DNA from: Rhodococcus opacus
GTDB taxonomy: Bacteria; Actinomycetota; Actinomycetes; Mycobacteriales; Mycobacteriaceae
Direction of reading: 5' to 3'
NCBI RefSeq assembly: GCF_012396235.1
Contig: NZ_JAAXPA010000010.1
Span: 1 to 64,000 of the forward strand
Length of the DNA stretch: 64,000 nt
This document shows positions 1-9,041 of this stretch, piece by piece. The notes beneath the pieces were generated by a model that searched no databases, had not been told where the DNA came from, and saw nothing but the letters and a program-made list of their open reading frames with translations. The first letter of the stretch is position 1; each line of letters begins with the position of its first letter. The position numbers and the translations under genes were made by a program.

Positions 1-385
1 CGGCACCCGGCTCGGTCAGGCAATAACTGCCCAGCTGATCCATCGAACACAGCCCCGGCACCCACGCGCGCCGCTGCTCCTCGGTGCCGAACCGGTCGAT
101 CATCCAGGTGACCATGTTGTGGATCGAAATGTACGCGGCGATCGACGGGCACCCCTTCGCGAGCTGCTCGAAGATGCGGGCCGCGTCGACACGAGTCAGC
201 TCGGACCCACCCACATCCTCGCGGATGTAGATCCCACCCATCCCCAGCGACGCCGCCTTACGCAGGACATCCACCGGGAAATGCTTGGCCTGATCCCACT
301 CCACAGCGTGCGGCGCGAGATGCTCGGCCGCGAAGTCACGGGCAGTGTCGCTGATCGCCCGCTCGTCATCGGTCAAGGTGAACAT
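1..385 (-). CDS. Acyl-CoA dehydrogenase, N-terminal 128 residues (runs off window)
   Basis: FAD-dependent alpha,beta-dehydrogenation of an acyl-CoA. The visible part has the helical N-terminal domain (ARDFAAEHLAPHAVEWDQ near residue 15, then LGMGGIYIREDVGGS) and reaches the FAD/substrate motif YCLTEPGAG at the window edge. The text resembles isobutyryl-CoA dehydrogenase (ACAD8 type), which would suit the 3-hydroxyisobutyrate dehydrogenase-like gene at 5523-6428, but substrate assignment is inference. Start ATG at 385 is chosen because the family begins a few residues before FTLTDDER. It is divergent from the MarR gene at 590, with a 204-bp promoter region between. Confidence 0.85.
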   Translation of the reverse strand, partial: MFTLTDDERAISDTARDFAAEHLAPHAVEWDQAKHFPVDVLRKAASLGMGGIYIREDVGGSELTRVDAARIFEQLAKGCPSIAAYISIHNMVTWMIDRFGTEEQRRAWVPGLCSMDQLGSYCLTEPGA

Positions 386-429
386 ATGAATCGACCCTTT
401 CAGATCGGAGAAGTTGGAAGTACTATAGT

Positions 430-439
430 TGGATATCCA
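430..439. promoter_or_regulatory. 10-bp palindrome in divergent promoter region
   Basis: TGGATATCCA is a perfect palindrome in the 204-bp gap between the divergent acyl-CoA dehydrogenase and MarR starts, 45 bp before the dehydrogenase ATG. The surrounding stretch is AT-richer than the genes on either side. A MarR operator here is plausible but unproven. Confidence 0.3.
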
Positions 440-589
440 TGTAAATTGCCAATGGGTGTGACCCACTCCAAACCGAAACACTTCGACACGGGAAGTGCCG
501 ACACAGTCCCGTCGCCAAACGCGAGTTTCGCGAAATACACACTCAGGGCGTTCATTCGATGCTCATTCCGGACAACTAGGAGGCTTCCG

Positions 590-1108
590 GTGGCCACTGC
601 GCAACCACCCCACTCGGCGCCGGCTGCCGAATCTGTGCCGCCGTATACATCGCTGATCGCCGCCGTACTGCAGACGCAGAAGCTGATCACCCATCAACTC
701 AACTCCACGTTGCGACCACTCGGACTGTCGTTCGCCCGGTACGAGGTCTTGGCCATGATGATCGCCGCGAACGCCCCACTACCCATGGTGCGGATCGTCC
801 GTGCTCTCGACAGGCATCCCACCACCATCGGAACGCTGATCGAAGGGCTCGAAGGTTCCGGGTTGGCCTTACGGACGATCAATCGGTCCGATCGCCGTTC
901 GACCCTCGTCACGATCACCGACAAGGGTCGCGAGGTGGCAACCTCGGCGACCCGCGCCCTCGATGCCGTCGCCCTCGCGGACCCGAAGGTCATGCGCCGT
1001 CTCCACGAGGACCTGCAGCAGCTACTCTCCGCAACCCGGCGTGCATCGACCGCCGCACGGGGCGGACACCACACCACGGCGGCCGACCTACCGGGAGGCC
1101 GGCCGTGA
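590..1108 (+). CDS. MarR-family transcriptional regulator
   Basis: A winged-helix DNA-binding repressor of about 172 residues, the usual MarR length. The recognition region is LDRHPTTIGTLIEGLEGSGL, followed by the wing RSDRRSTLVTITDKG, both typical of MarR. The start is GTG at 590 because a perfect AGGAGG lies at 578-583, six bases upstream; the frame is open further 5' but that part has no family similarity. Its stop overlaps the start of the LysR gene by 4 bp, so the two regulators are co-transcribed. Its position next to the divergent acyl-CoA dehydrogenase suggests it controls that gene (inference). Confidence 0.85.
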   Translation: MATAQPPHSAPAAESVPPYTSLIAAVLQTQKLITHQLNSTLRPLGLSFARYEVLAMMIAANAPLPMVRIVRALDRHPTTIGTLIEGLEGSGLALRTINRSDRRSTLVTITDKGREVATSATRALDAVALADPKVMRRLHEDLQQLLSATRRASTAARGGHHTTAADLPGGRP

Positions 1109-2016
1109 TCGACGTCCGGAACATCCGCTCGGATGACCTTCGGTACCTGCTCGCCGTCGCGCGAACCGGACGCCGCCAATCCGCGGCGCTGGACCTGGGC
1201 GTCGACCACACCACCGTCTCGAGGCGTGTGCGTGCGCTCGAGAAGGTCCTGGGTGTCCGTCTGCTGCAGCGCAGTGCCGACGGATGGGAGCTGACCGATG
1301 TCGGCCGATCGATCGCGGAGAAGGCGCGACTGATCGAGGAAGCCGTTCAGGAAACCGCCGACGTGGTCCTCGGTATCAGTGAGAATCCACTCCGGGGAAC
1401 CATCCGGATCACCGCTCCGGACGGATTCGGGTCGTTGTTCGTCGCTCCCGCATTGGCCAAGCTGCGGATGAGTCACCCGCACCTTGTCGTCGAGTTGATC
1501 ACGGATACAAGGCAACTGAATCTGTACCAATCAGGGTTCGACCTCGCTGTCGCGGTGGGCACACCGATCACCAGTCGGCTGGTCTCCGAACGTGTTTGCC
1601 AGTACTCGCTGGGGTTGTACGGCAGCGAAGGATACTTCCGCGAGCACGGCGAACCCGGCAGCCTGGACGAGCTGACAGCGCACCCGCTGGTCTTCTTCGT
1701 CGACTCCTTGCTGCAGGTCGGGGATCTCGACCTGAGCCGGCATCTGCCCGGTGTCGCTGCAAAGTTCATGTCCACCAACATCTTCGCTCATGTCGCTGCC
1801 ACGCGTTCCGGCGGTGGCATCGGGCTGTTGCCGGCGTTCATGGCGGACCAGCACACCGATCTGCGCAGGATCTTGCCGGAGGCCGTCGATGTTCGCCTTG
1901 CCTTCTCCCTGGCCGCGCGCCGCGAAAGCCTCACCAATCCGGCGGTCCAGGCCGTCCGGCAAGCGATTCAGGAAGAGGCGCGCAGTCGGCGAGACGAACT
2001 GGTCCCCACTGTGTAG
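1105..2016 (+). CDS. LysR-family transcriptional regulator
   Basis: A 303-residue LysR-type regulator. The N-terminal helix-turn-helix covers about residues 10-65 (RRQSAALDLGVDHTTVSRRV, then LEKVLGVRLLQRS). The effector-binding domain follows, with the typical GTIRITAPDGFG start and the IGLLPAFMA segment near residue 240. It begins at GTG 1105, overlapping the MarR gene by 4 bp, and ends 14 bp before a strong hairpin. Its target may be the convergent CaiB/ALDH operon or the dehydrogenase at 1-385; the sequence does not decide this. Coexpression of MarR and LysR proteins is somewhat unusual. Confidence 0.9.
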   Translation: MIDVRNIRSDDLRYLLAVARTGRRQSAALDLGVDHTTVSRRVRALEKVLGVRLLQRSADGWELTDVGRSIAEKARLIEEAVQETADVVLGISENPLRGTIRITAPDGFGSLFVAPALAKLRMSHPHLVVELITDTRQLNLYQSGFDLAVAVGTPITSRLVSERVCQYSLGLYGSEGYFREHGEPGSLDELTAHPLVFFVDSLLQVGDLDLSRHLPGVAAKFMSTNIFAHVAATRSGGGIGLLPAFMADQHTDLRRILPEAVDVRLAFSLAARRESLTNPAVQAVRQAIQEEARSRRDELVPTV

Positions 2017-2030
2017 GTTCCCGGCGCACC

Positions 2031-2073
2031 CGGGGCGGTGTTGCAGGAGGCAGACTCCTGCAACACCGCCCCG
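2031..2073. terminator. Bidirectional hairpin terminator
   Basis: CGGGGCGGTGTTGCAGGAG at 2031-2049 pairs perfectly with 2055-2073 across a 5-base loop (gcaga), giving a 19-bp stem. It lies between the convergent LysR gene (stop 2016) and CoA-transferase gene (stop 2100), so it can end both transcripts. No U-tract is evident, which is common in actinobacteria. Confidence 0.85.
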
Positions 2074-2099
2074 GTGTGCCAGTCGGACTCTCACCGAGT

Positions 2100-3314
2100 T
2101 CACGCCTGCGCGGGCACCATCGCATCGAGCGGATCGGTGGCGTCGACCGAGTCGAGCCAGTCGAGAATCTGTTCGGTGTGCTGTCCGAGCACCGGCGGCG
2201 CAACATGCGCGGACCGCACCAGCGACTCACCGCCGGCCGTTTCCATCCGCAGGGACGGACCCGGCAACTGCACCGGCCCCACCACGGGATGCTCGACCTC
2301 GAGGAGCAGGCCCTGGCTGCGGGTCTGCTCCCATTCGTAGACCTCGTCGATGGTGCGGATCGACCCGGCGGGAACACCCGCGGCCTCGAGCGCGGCGAGG
2401 ACGTCAGCCCGAGGACGTCGGGCGAAGTCGGCCTCGATTGCGGTGATCAGCTTGTCGCGGTTCGCGACCCGGTCCCGGTTGACCGTGAATCGTGGATCGT
2501 CCGCCGACAGCCCGGCCACCGGAGCGAATTTCGCCCAGATCGCCTCGCTGCCGACCGCGATCTGAACGTATCCGTCGGCGCAGCGGAAGCTTCCGTACGG
2601 CGCGATCTGCGGGTGGTGGTTACCGGACCGCTGCGCGACCTGCCCACCGACCGTCCACTTGGTGCCCTGGAAGGTGTGGGCGCTGATCGCGGCGGCCAAC
2701 AGGGACGTCCGGACGACCATGCCCTTGCCGGTCTTTTCCCTCGAGGCCAGTGCGGCCGAGACTCCCGTGGCGCCGTGGACACCGGCGAGGACGTCGGCGA
2801 CCGGGACTCCGATCCGCGTCGGCTCCCCGTCGGGGTCACCGGTCACCGACATCAGCCCGGCCTCGCCCTGGGCGATCTGGTCGTAGCCGGCGCGGGATCC
2901 CTCCGGGCCGTCGTGCCCGAAGCCGGTGATCGACAACGTGATCAGCCGCGGGTTGAGCTCCTCGAGTACGTCGGCCGGAAAGCCCAGCCGGTCGAACGCG
3001 CCCGGCCGCAGATTCTCGATCAGCACGTCCGCCCGCCGAACCAGGCGACGGAGCGCATCCTTACCGTGCTCGGATTTGAGGTCGAGCACGATCGATTCCT
3101 TGTTCCGGTTCGCCGACATGAAGTACGACGACTGCGGGTCGTCGGCCGGCCCGACGAACGGCGGCCCCCAGGTGCGGGAGTCGTCGCCGGTGCCCGGGGC
3201 TTCGACCTTGATCACCCGGGCACCGAGGTCACCGAGCATCATCGCGGCGATCGGCCCGGCCAGCGCCCGGGAGAGGTCGAGCACGAGGATGTCATTGAGT
3301 GGTCCGACAGTCAT
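2100..3314 (-). CDS. CaiB/BaiF (class III) CoA-transferase
   Basis: Moves CoA between acyl-CoA donors and carboxylic acids. The 404-residue protein starts ILVLDLSRALAGPIAAMMLGD and continues GARVIKVEAPGTGDDSR, the family hallmark. The catalytic Asp lies in the NRNKESIVLDLKSEHG region; GFGHDGPEGSRAGYD and PVADVLAGVHGA follow as expected. ATG at 3314 is chosen because family similarity begins there, although the frame is open further upstream. It is the last gene of the minus-strand run from 6428, 14 bp after the aldehyde dehydrogenase. The operon has no acyl-CoA ligase, so this may be the activation step (inference). Confidence 0.92.
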   Translation of the reverse strand: MTVGPLNDILVLDLSRALAGPIAAMMLGDLGARVIKVEAPGTGDDSRTWGPPFVGPADDPQSSYFMSANRNKESIVLDLKSEHGKDALRRLVRRADVLIENLRPGAFDRLGFPADVLEELNPRLITLSITGFGHDGPEGSRAGYDQIAQGEAGLMSVTGDPDGEPTRIGVPVADVLAGVHGATGVSAALASREKTGKGMVVRTSLLAAAISAHTFQGTKWTVGGQVAQRSGNHHPQIAPYGSFRCADGYVQIAVGSEAIWAKFAPVAGLSADDPRFTVNRDRVANRDKLITAIEADFARRPRADVLAALEAAGVPAGSIRTIDEVYEWEQTRSQGLLLEVEHPVVGPVQLPGPSLRMETAGGESLVRSAHVAPPVLGQHTEQILDWLDSVDATDPLDAMVPAQA

Positions 3315-3328
3315 GGTGCGCTCCCTTC

Positions 3329-4831
3329 TCAGAGTGTGCGCAGGCGCACGTTGACCTGCTTGGTCTGGGTGAATCCGGCGATCATGCCCTCGAGCGACAC
3401 TTCGCGGCCGAGGCCACTCTGCTTGTATCCGCCGTACGACTGGCCGACCATCTGGCCGCCGCCCTGGTTGACCTGCACCCACCCGGTTTCGAGGGCATGG
3501 GCGGTGGACAGCGCCAGATCGAGATTGTGGGTCCACACGTATGCGGCCAGACCGTAGTGCGAGTCGTTGGCCATGTCGATGACGTCGGAGTGGTCGTTCC
3601 ACGGGATCGCGACGAGCGCCGGCCCGAAGATCTCCTCACGGGACAGGCGCCAGGAGTTGTCGGCGCCGGAGAACACGGTCGGGCCCATGTAGTAGCCGTC
3701 GGAGTTGCCGAGCTTGTCCGGTGAGCCGTCGAGGACGGTGGCAACCTTGGTCGAGCTCAGGCCGTCGTCGAGGAACCCGCAGACCGAGGCGAACTGCTTG
3801 TCGTTGACGATGGCGCCCATGTCCGTGGACTCGGCGAGCGGATTCCCGACCTTCAGCCCGGCCAGGGTGTTCACCAGCCGGTCGAGGACCTCGTCGTAGA
3901 CGTCCTGGTGCAGGAACAACCGGGAACCGGCGGTGCAGCTCTGTCCCTGCCGGTGTACCCGGGTCGACAGCAGCAGTTGATTGATGAAGTCGTCGTCGAT
4001 GTCCACGTCGGGGAATACGATCGAGGGGTTCTTGCCGCCGAGTTCGAGGGAGACGTGTGCCAACCGGCCACCGGCCTCACGGGCAACATGACGTCCCACT
4101 TCGGTCGAGCCGGTGAAGGAGATCTTGTCGACGTCCGGGTGCTGGACCAGTGCTTCACCGGCCACCCTGCCGGATCCGGTGAGGACGTTGAGCACACCGC
4201 CCGGCAGGTGTTCGGCGCAGATCTCGGCGAGCAGCAACACGCTCAGCGGAGCCGCCTCGGCCGCCTTGACCACGACGGTATTTCCCGCGACGAGGGCGGC
4301 GGGGATCTTGAATCCGGCGATCATCAGCGGGGAGTTCCAGGGCAGGATGCATCCGATGACGCCGAGGGGCTCCTGGCGGGAGTACTGGAGCTGATCGTCG
4401 CCGGCGGGGAGAACCGTGCCCTTGATCTCGCCGGCGACACCGGCGAAGTACCGGAACAGGTTCGCCAGGGTGGCGACCTCGGGGCGTGCCTGGGTGCGCA
4501 GCGCATTGCCGGTATCGAGGGCGGTGAGGCGGGCCAGTTCCTCGGCGCGCGCGTCGATGGCGTCGGCGATCTGGCTCAGGATCCGGCCTCGCGCCGTGAA
4601 GTGCTGAGACCGCCACCGAGGGAAGGCTTTCTGCGCAGCACGCACCGCGCGATCGACGTCCTCGGTGCTCGAGGACGGGACACGGCCGATCACGTGCTCA
4701 CGAAGAATCGGGGTGGTCACCTCACTCCACTGACCGGAACTGGCGTCCACCCAGGCCCCGTCGACGAACATGGGGTAGTCGCGGGCCTCGGGAATATGGA
4801 GCTCAGCGAGTGAGGTTTGTGTGGAGGTCAT
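3329..4831 (-). CDS. NAD(P)-dependent aldehyde dehydrogenase
   Basis: Oxidises an aldehyde to an acid. The 500-residue protein has the full ALDH signature: ILPWNSPL for cofactor binding, FTGSTEVGRHV, the general base Glu in LELGGKNPSIV (about residue 262) and the nucleophilic Cys in GQSCTAGSR (about residue 299), then EEIFGPAL. It is 53 bp downstream of the adenylate kinase gene and 14 bp upstream of the CoA-transferase gene. This is the classical, non-CoA-acylating type rather than MmsA, judged by its ELGGK and QSCTAG motifs. Substrate unknown. Confidence 0.93.
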   Translation of the reverse strand: MTSTQTSLAELHIPEARDYPMFVDGAWVDASSGQWSEVTTPILREHVIGRVPSSSTEDVDRAVRAAQKAFPRWRSQHFTARGRILSQIADAIDARAEELARLTALDTGNALRTQARPEVATLANLFRYFAGVAGEIKGTVLPAGDDQLQYSRQEPLGVIGCILPWNSPLMIAGFKIPAALVAGNTVVVKAAEAAPLSVLLLAEICAEHLPGGVLNVLTGSGRVAGEALVQHPDVDKISFTGSTEVGRHVAREAGGRLAHVSLELGGKNPSIVFPDVDIDDDFINQLLLSTRVHRQGQSCTAGSRLFLHQDVYDEVLDRLVNTLAGLKVGNPLAESTDMGAIVNDKQFASVCGFLDDGLSSTKVATVLDGSPDKLGNSDGYYMGPTVFSGADNSWRLSREEIFGPALVAIPWNDHSDVIDMANDSHYGLAAYVWTHNLDLALSTAHALETGWVQVNQGGGQMVGQSYGGYKQSGLGREVSLEGMIAGFTQTKQVNVRLRTL

Positions 4832-4884
4832 GTCGGAATCTCCTTGATATTCGGATGGCTCTGCTGGGGTGCAGGGAACAGCGT

Positions 4885-5454
4885 TCAGGTGGACGGAGCG
4901 ACGCTTCCGCGCTCGGACAGCGCGCCGATCGCGAGGGCGTAGACCTCGTCGACCTCACCTTCCGCATCGACGGCCAGCAGAAGCGGCGAGTAGTAGTCGA
5001 GCAGCGGTCGGGTCTCGTCGTGATAGACCCGCAGACGTCGACGAATGACGTCCTCGGTGTCGTCGGCGCGGCCACGGGCCAGCATCCGTTCGACGACTGC
5101 ATCGTCCGCTATCGAAAAGTCCAGGACGGCGTCGATCTGGCTCAGCTGTCGGCCAAGGAGCTCATCGAGGGCGATCGCCTGAACCACGGTGCGGGGGAAG
5201 CCGTCCAGAATGAATCCTGTGGCCGTGTCGTCGGCCGCGAGGCGCTCCGCGACCATCCCGATGGTGACCTCGTCCGGGACCAGTTCGCCGGCATCGAGGA
5301 ACGATTTCGCCGTCCGCCCCAGTTCCGTGCTCTGTGCGATGTGGCTGCGGAACAGATCGCCGGTCGAGATGTGGGGGAGCTGCAGCGCCGTCGAAAGCGA
5401 CTGCGCCTGTGTGCCTTTGCCCGCTCCCGGCGGCCCTGTCAGAATGATGCGCAC
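4885..5454 (-). CDS. adk: Adenylate kinase (short-LID type)
   Basis: Converts ATP plus AMP to 2 ADP. The 189-residue protein opens with the P-loop GPPGAGKGT (residues 8-16), followed by ISTGDLFRSHI in the NMP-binding region, GFILDGFPRT, and the catalytic arginines in RADDTEDVIRRRL. The LID is the short form usual in actinobacteria. Housekeeping adk normally lies next to secY; here the gene sits between a dehydrogenase and an aldehyde dehydrogenase, so it is probably a paralogue serving AMP-forming acyl activation (inference). The gap to the upstream gene is 68 bp. Confidence 0.92.
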   Translation of the reverse strand: MRIILTGPPGAGKGTQAQSLSTALQLPHISTGDLFRSHIAQSTELGRTAKSFLDAGELVPDEVTIGMVAERLAADDTATGFILDGFPRTVVQAIALDELLGRQLSQIDAVLDFSIADDAVVERMLARGRADDTEDVIRRRLRVYHDETRPLLDYYSPLLLAVDAEGEVDEVYALAIGALSERGSVAPST

Positions 5455-5522
5455 AACGAATTCCTTTCACATCGAGCAGCGTCTCACTCCCGCGGCACGG
5501 GGCGAGGTCTACGTGGGAGGGG

Positions 5523-6428
5523 CTACGACTGTTGTGCCTGCACGTCATATGCACCGGCACGGATTGCCGTCACGATCGCAGAGAAGTCACGGCCTGGGCC
5601 GTCCTGGGCGACGAACTGTTCGTAGAGTTCGGTGGCGCGTCGTCCGAGCGTCGTTTCGACACCGTTGTCCGTCGCTGCGGACTGCGCGAGTCGGAGGTCC
5701 TTGAGCATCAATGCACTCGCGAACCCGCCGGCATAGTCGCGGTTGGCGGGGCTGGTCGGAACCGGTCCGGGAACCGGGCAGTTCGTGGTCAACGCCCAGC
5801 ACTGACCGGACGCGGTCGACGAGACGTCGAACAGTGCCTGGTCGGTCAGGCCCAGCTTTGCGCCAAGCGCGAAGGCTTCGCTGACGGCGATCATGGAGAT
5901 CCCCAGGACCATGTTATTGCAGATCTTCGCAGCCTGACCTGCTCCGGAGTCGCCGCATCGGACGATACGGGACCCCATGGCGTCGAGCAGTGAGCTTGCT
6001 CGGTCCACCGCGTCGGCCGGGCCGCCGACCATGAAGGTGAGCGTTCCGCCGTCCGCGGCGACCGTGCCTCCGGACACCGGGGCGTCCACCGCCTGATGCC
6101 CGGCGCCGACAGCCAGTTCAGCGGCGGCTCGCGCGTCGCCGACATCGATCGTCGAGCAGTCGAGGAAGAGGGTTCCCTGCGATGTGGCCGGGACCAGGTC
6201 GGCGTAGACGTCGAGCACGTGCTTGCCGCTGGGCAGCATGGTGATGATCACGTCGGCACGCTCCGCTGCATCGACAGGAGATGCAGCAGAGTCGATTCCG
6301 TGTGATGACGCCATCTCGGATGCCGCTGGGGAGGGGTCGAATCCGATGACTGTGTGGCCGTTGCGCACCAGATTCGTGGCCATACCCAAGCCCATGTTTC
6401 CGAGGCCGAGGAAAGCGATCTTGCTCAT
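5523..6428 (-). CDS. mmsB: 3-hydroxyisobutyrate dehydrogenase-family NAD(P) oxidoreductase
   Basis: Beta-hydroxyacid dehydrogenase of 301 residues. The Rossmann motif GLGNMGLGM is at residues 7-15, the substrate-binding DAPVSGGTVAADGGTL near residue 115, and the catalytic Lys in GAGQAAKICNNM near residue 170. It ends with the C-terminal helical domain, including KDLRLAQSAA. It would oxidise 3-hydroxyisobutyrate to methylmalonate semialdehyde in valine catabolism, or act on a related hydroxyacid. It is the first gene of the four-gene minus-strand run and has a clear gap upstream, so the promoter should lie at 6430-6600. Confidence 0.88.
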   Translation of the reverse strand: MSKIAFLGLGNMGLGMATNLVRNGHTVIGFDPSPAASEMASSHGIDSAASPVDAAERADVIITMLPSGKHVLDVYADLVPATSQGTLFLDCSTIDVGDARAAAELAVGAGHQAVDAPVSGGTVAADGGTLTFMVGGPADAVDRASSLLDAMGSRIVRCGDSGAGQAAKICNNMVLGISMIAVSEAFALGAKLGLTDQALFDVSSTASGQCWALTTNCPVPGPVPTSPANRDYAGGFASALMLKDLRLAQSAATDNGVETTLGRRATELYEQFVAQDGPGRDFSAIVTAIRAGAYDVQAQQS

Positions 6429-6686
6429 CTGTACTCCTAGCGGTGTGGTAACCGACGTTCAACGCGCAGTCCGAGTCGATGCCGGCAGGTGACGTCGACT
6501 CGGACGAGCCCATGGGATAGACCCCGGGAATCTCTTCGCTTCGCGCAGTTTCCGGCGGGGACGAATACAAGTGTGCCCGGGTATGGAGGCCGGGGGAATC
6601 ACCTAACCTGCAATGGGGATGTGCAATATTGCATCACCGCGCGCCGACAGCAGACCCGAAACCGCCATCTTCGTCGGAAGGGGCGA

Positions 6687-6950
6687 TCACCTGGGACCGT
6701 TGGGCGGTGGGCCGAGGTCGACGGAGATTTCCATGCTCCCGAATCCGAGGTAATCCACTCGCAGCCCGCCCAGCCTCAGCGTGGCGGTCGCTTCCTGTAC
6801 CTGGGTAGTCAGCCGGTGAAGCCGGGCGCGGTCCCATTCCGGCGTGTAGGGGTCGTCGTTGTCGAGCAGGAACGCGAACAGCTCGTCCAGGGCCCGCCGG
6901 AACTCGCGTACGTCCTGCCGGGCGGCGATGTGCTCGACCACGGTCCTCAC
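6687..6950 (-). CDS. Small hypothetical protein (87 residues)
   Basis: No family recognised. The predicted protein is amphipathic and charged (VREFRRALDELFAFLLDND, then RLHRLTTQVQEATATLRLGG), a composition more like a real protein than a GC-rich shadow frame. It lies alone between mmsB and the GlxA-type regulator. A larger frame at 6634-6993 overlaps it but is Arg/Pro-rich and looks spurious. Confidence 0.45.
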   Translation of the reverse strand: MRTVVEHIAARQDVREFRRALDELFAFLLDNDDPYTPEWDRARLHRLTTQVQEATATLRLGGLRVDYLGFGSMEISVDLGPPPNGPR

Positions 6951-7037
6951 CTCTGGTCGGTGTATCGGCGCCGGCTCTTCGCGCGTTGCACAACGACAGG
7001 AATCACCGGGTACGGCAATCGCACACCCCCGGGCGGA

Positions 7038-8090
7038 CTACCCCGCGTCGGCGCGGTGCGCGGTGCCGAAGCGGCGTTGGTAGGCAGCCGGTGACATCGA
7101 CAGCTCCCGCACGAAGACTCTTCGTAGGCTCTCGTAGCTCGGGAAGCCGGCGAGTGATGCTGCCTGTGTTGCGTTGTGCCCCTGGCCGAGCAGCGCCTTT
7201 GCCATGTCGAATCGGACCAGCTCGACATACCGGGCAGGTGTGGTGGACAGCTCGGTTCGAAAGAGTCGCGTGAGGTGTCGAGGGCTCACGTTGAGGTGTC
7301 CGGCGAGTTCGGCGAGCGAATGCTTCCCGGCGGGGTCCGCCGTCACCAGATCCACAATTCGGCGGAGGGCTGGTGTGCGCGGCGGTGGGCCTTGGAGTGG
7401 GGCAGAGAACTGCGATTGTCCGCCCGCGCGCTGCAAGTAGACCACCAGGCGTCGGGCGACGTCGCGCGTCAGATCGGGGCCATGGTCTTCCTCGACCAGC
7501 GCCAGCGCCAGGTCGATGCCGGCGCTCACGCCCGCGGACGTGTACGTGGTGCCGTCGCGAACATAGATCGAGTCGGGTTCGACGAGGGTTGTCGGGTGCC
7601 GGGCGGCAAGTTCGTGTGCGACTTTCCAGTGCGTGGTCGCGCGTTTGCCCTCCAGGAGGCCGGCCGCCGCGAGGATGAACGCGCCTGTGCAGATCGAACC
7701 GACCCGAGCAGATCGCGTTGCGAGCGTGCCCGTTGCCTCGACGAGGTCGCGGGAGATGGCGGTTCGAGGGTAGATGTCGCCGCCGGCCACGAGGAAGGTG
7801 TCGGGTGCCGGTTCCGATCCTGCGTCGCCGTCGACGGAGATCTTTATCCCGATAGACGACGCAACACCGGCACCGGTCGGCGACAACAACACGATCTGGT
7901 AGTCGGCGCCGCATCGATTCGCCTCCGCGAACACCTCGGCGGGGCCGGCGACATCGAGCAGCTTCACCCCGTCGTAGACCAGGACCGCGACCCGATGCGG
8001 GTGGGGGCTCGTACGCACGCTCACCGCCTGTCCGAATTCGGGTGATTCATGGCCGGACCGAGGCGGCGCCGGACCCTCGATGTTCGGCAC
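7038..8090 (-). CDS. GlxA-family AraC-type transcriptional regulator
   Basis: A regulator of up to 350 residues with an N-terminal DJ-1/PfpI-like domain (VAVLVYDGVKLLDVAGPAEV, then the nucleophile-elbow-like SICTGAFILAAAGLL) and a C-terminal AraC helix-turn-helix pair (HSLAELAGHLNVSPRHLTRL, then AASLAGFPSYESLRRVFVRE). Such proteins sense small molecules through a degenerate amidase-like domain. ATG at 8090 is the furthest start; GTG at 8024 is an alternative, since family similarity begins only near VAVLVYDG. It is divergent from the HD-domain gene remnant at 8150, which may have been its target. Confidence 0.88.
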   Translation of the reverse strand: MPNIEGPAPPRSGHESPEFGQAVSVRTSPHPHRVAVLVYDGVKLLDVAGPAEVFAEANRCGADYQIVLLSPTGAGVASSIGIKISVDGDAGSEPAPDTFLVAGGDIYPRTAISRDLVEATGTLATRSARVGSICTGAFILAAAGLLEGKRATTHWKVAHELAARHPTTLVEPDSIYVRDGTTYTSAGVSAGIDLALALVEEDHGPDLTRDVARRLVVYLQRAGGQSQFSAPLQGPPPRTPALRRIVDLVTADPAGKHSLAELAGHLNVSPRHLTRLFRTELSTTPARYVELVRFDMAKALLGQGHNATQAASLAGFPSYESLRRVFVRELSMSPAAYQRRFGTAHRADAG

Positions 8091-8149
8091 CGTAGAGGGA
8101 CGGACACATCGTCTGTTCTACAACATCGAAACCTGAAAGTGCAGGGCTC

Positions 8150-8582
8150 ATGACCGAGATCATCGCAGGAGTAGAGATTCCCGAGACACAGGCGGCAGCC
8201 GAAGCCACTCGCCTCGTCCATGGATACGACGAGCCCCCTGATCTTCCATCACTCACGGCGCGAGTTCCTCTTCAGCACGCTCCAGGCTCGCGAGCTCGGC
8301 CTGCAGCCAGACCCTGAGCTGCTCTACCTCTCTGCCCTCTTCCACGACACTGGCCTGCTCACGCCCTTCTCGAATGTCGAGCAGCGGTTCGAGCTCGATG
8401 GGGCCGATCATGCTCGCAAGTTTCTGCTCGATCGCGGTTTCTCCGCTGCTGCCGCCGAGGTGGTCTGGACGGCGATCGCGCTGCACACCACACCCGGGAT
8501 TCCCGGCCGGATGGGGGACGAAGTCGCCGCCACCCACTTCGGCGTCCTCACTGATGTGGTCGGGCTGGGTCTGGCCGGACCT
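8150..8582 (+). pseudogene. HD-domain protein, N-terminal half, frameshifted
   Basis: The frame from ATG 8150 reads MTEIIAGVEIPETQAAAEAT and reaches a His at 8219-8221; one extra base near 8222 then moves the rest into another frame: DTTSPLIFHHSRREFLFSTL, ALFHDTGLLTPF (the metal-binding HD motif), AIALHTTPGIPGRMG. Similarity stops near 8582 after VVGLGL. The matching C-terminal half is found on the other strand at 9586-9790. The family is a metal-dependent phosphohydrolase/hydratase often placed beside GlxA-type regulators. Confidence 0.75.
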
Positions 8583-9001
8583 TCACCGACTACATCGCAC
8601 GATCGGCGCCGTGGAAGGATCATGTTCGTCGAGTCGCAGACCGTCCCGGAGCTCGCGCAGCGGGGCGAGCAACTCGTCAAGGAATGCACGGCCGATCGCG
8701 GCATCGCTCGGCAGGCCGAGCGGCGACGAAGCACGCGACAAGGTCACCACTCAACTCCACTCGACAGCGATCTTCGACGCTCTCTCCTTCCTTCGCCAGC
8801 ACTGGCTCATCGGAAACTCTCGAATCTCCAAAAGCTTCGTCGTAGAGCATGTTTCGTTGGTGATCGATCCCAGGTCGACCTCAACAGCGCGTCGGATCCA
8901 ACCACACATGGTTTCCCATCCGCTTGGATGAGGGTGCGGCAGCGCTTTCGGTGGATTTCGTTCAGAGGGCGAGCTGGTCGTCGCAGGCCCTTCCGAGAGC
9001 C
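8583..9001. other. Degenerate stretch without an intact gene
   Basis: No frame here shows a recognisable family. Short protein-like runs occur on the plus strand (FTDYIARSAPWKDH near 8583 and IFDALSFLRQHWLIGNSRI near 8770), but they lie in different frames, so this looks like the remains of one or more genes. Confidence 0.4.
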
Positions 9002-9027
9002 GGCCCTCGGCGACAGCGCCGAGGGCC
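9002..9027. terminator. Hairpin terminator
   Basis: GGCCCTCGGCG at 9002-9012 pairs perfectly with 9017-9027 across a 4-base loop (acag). It lies 15 bp past the stop of the minus-strand AhpD-like gene. Confidence 0.7.
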
Positions 9028-9041
9028 GAGGGCCGAGAACT

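Noticed and set aside
119-589. N-terminal extension of the MarR gene frame
   Set aside because: Overlaps the divergent acyl-CoA dehydrogenase gene; the perfect AGGAGG at 578-583 places the start at 590.
6634-6993. 119-codon minus-strand frame overlapping the called 87-residue ORF
   Set aside because: Arg/Pro/Ala-rich; the overlapping frame has a more protein-like composition.
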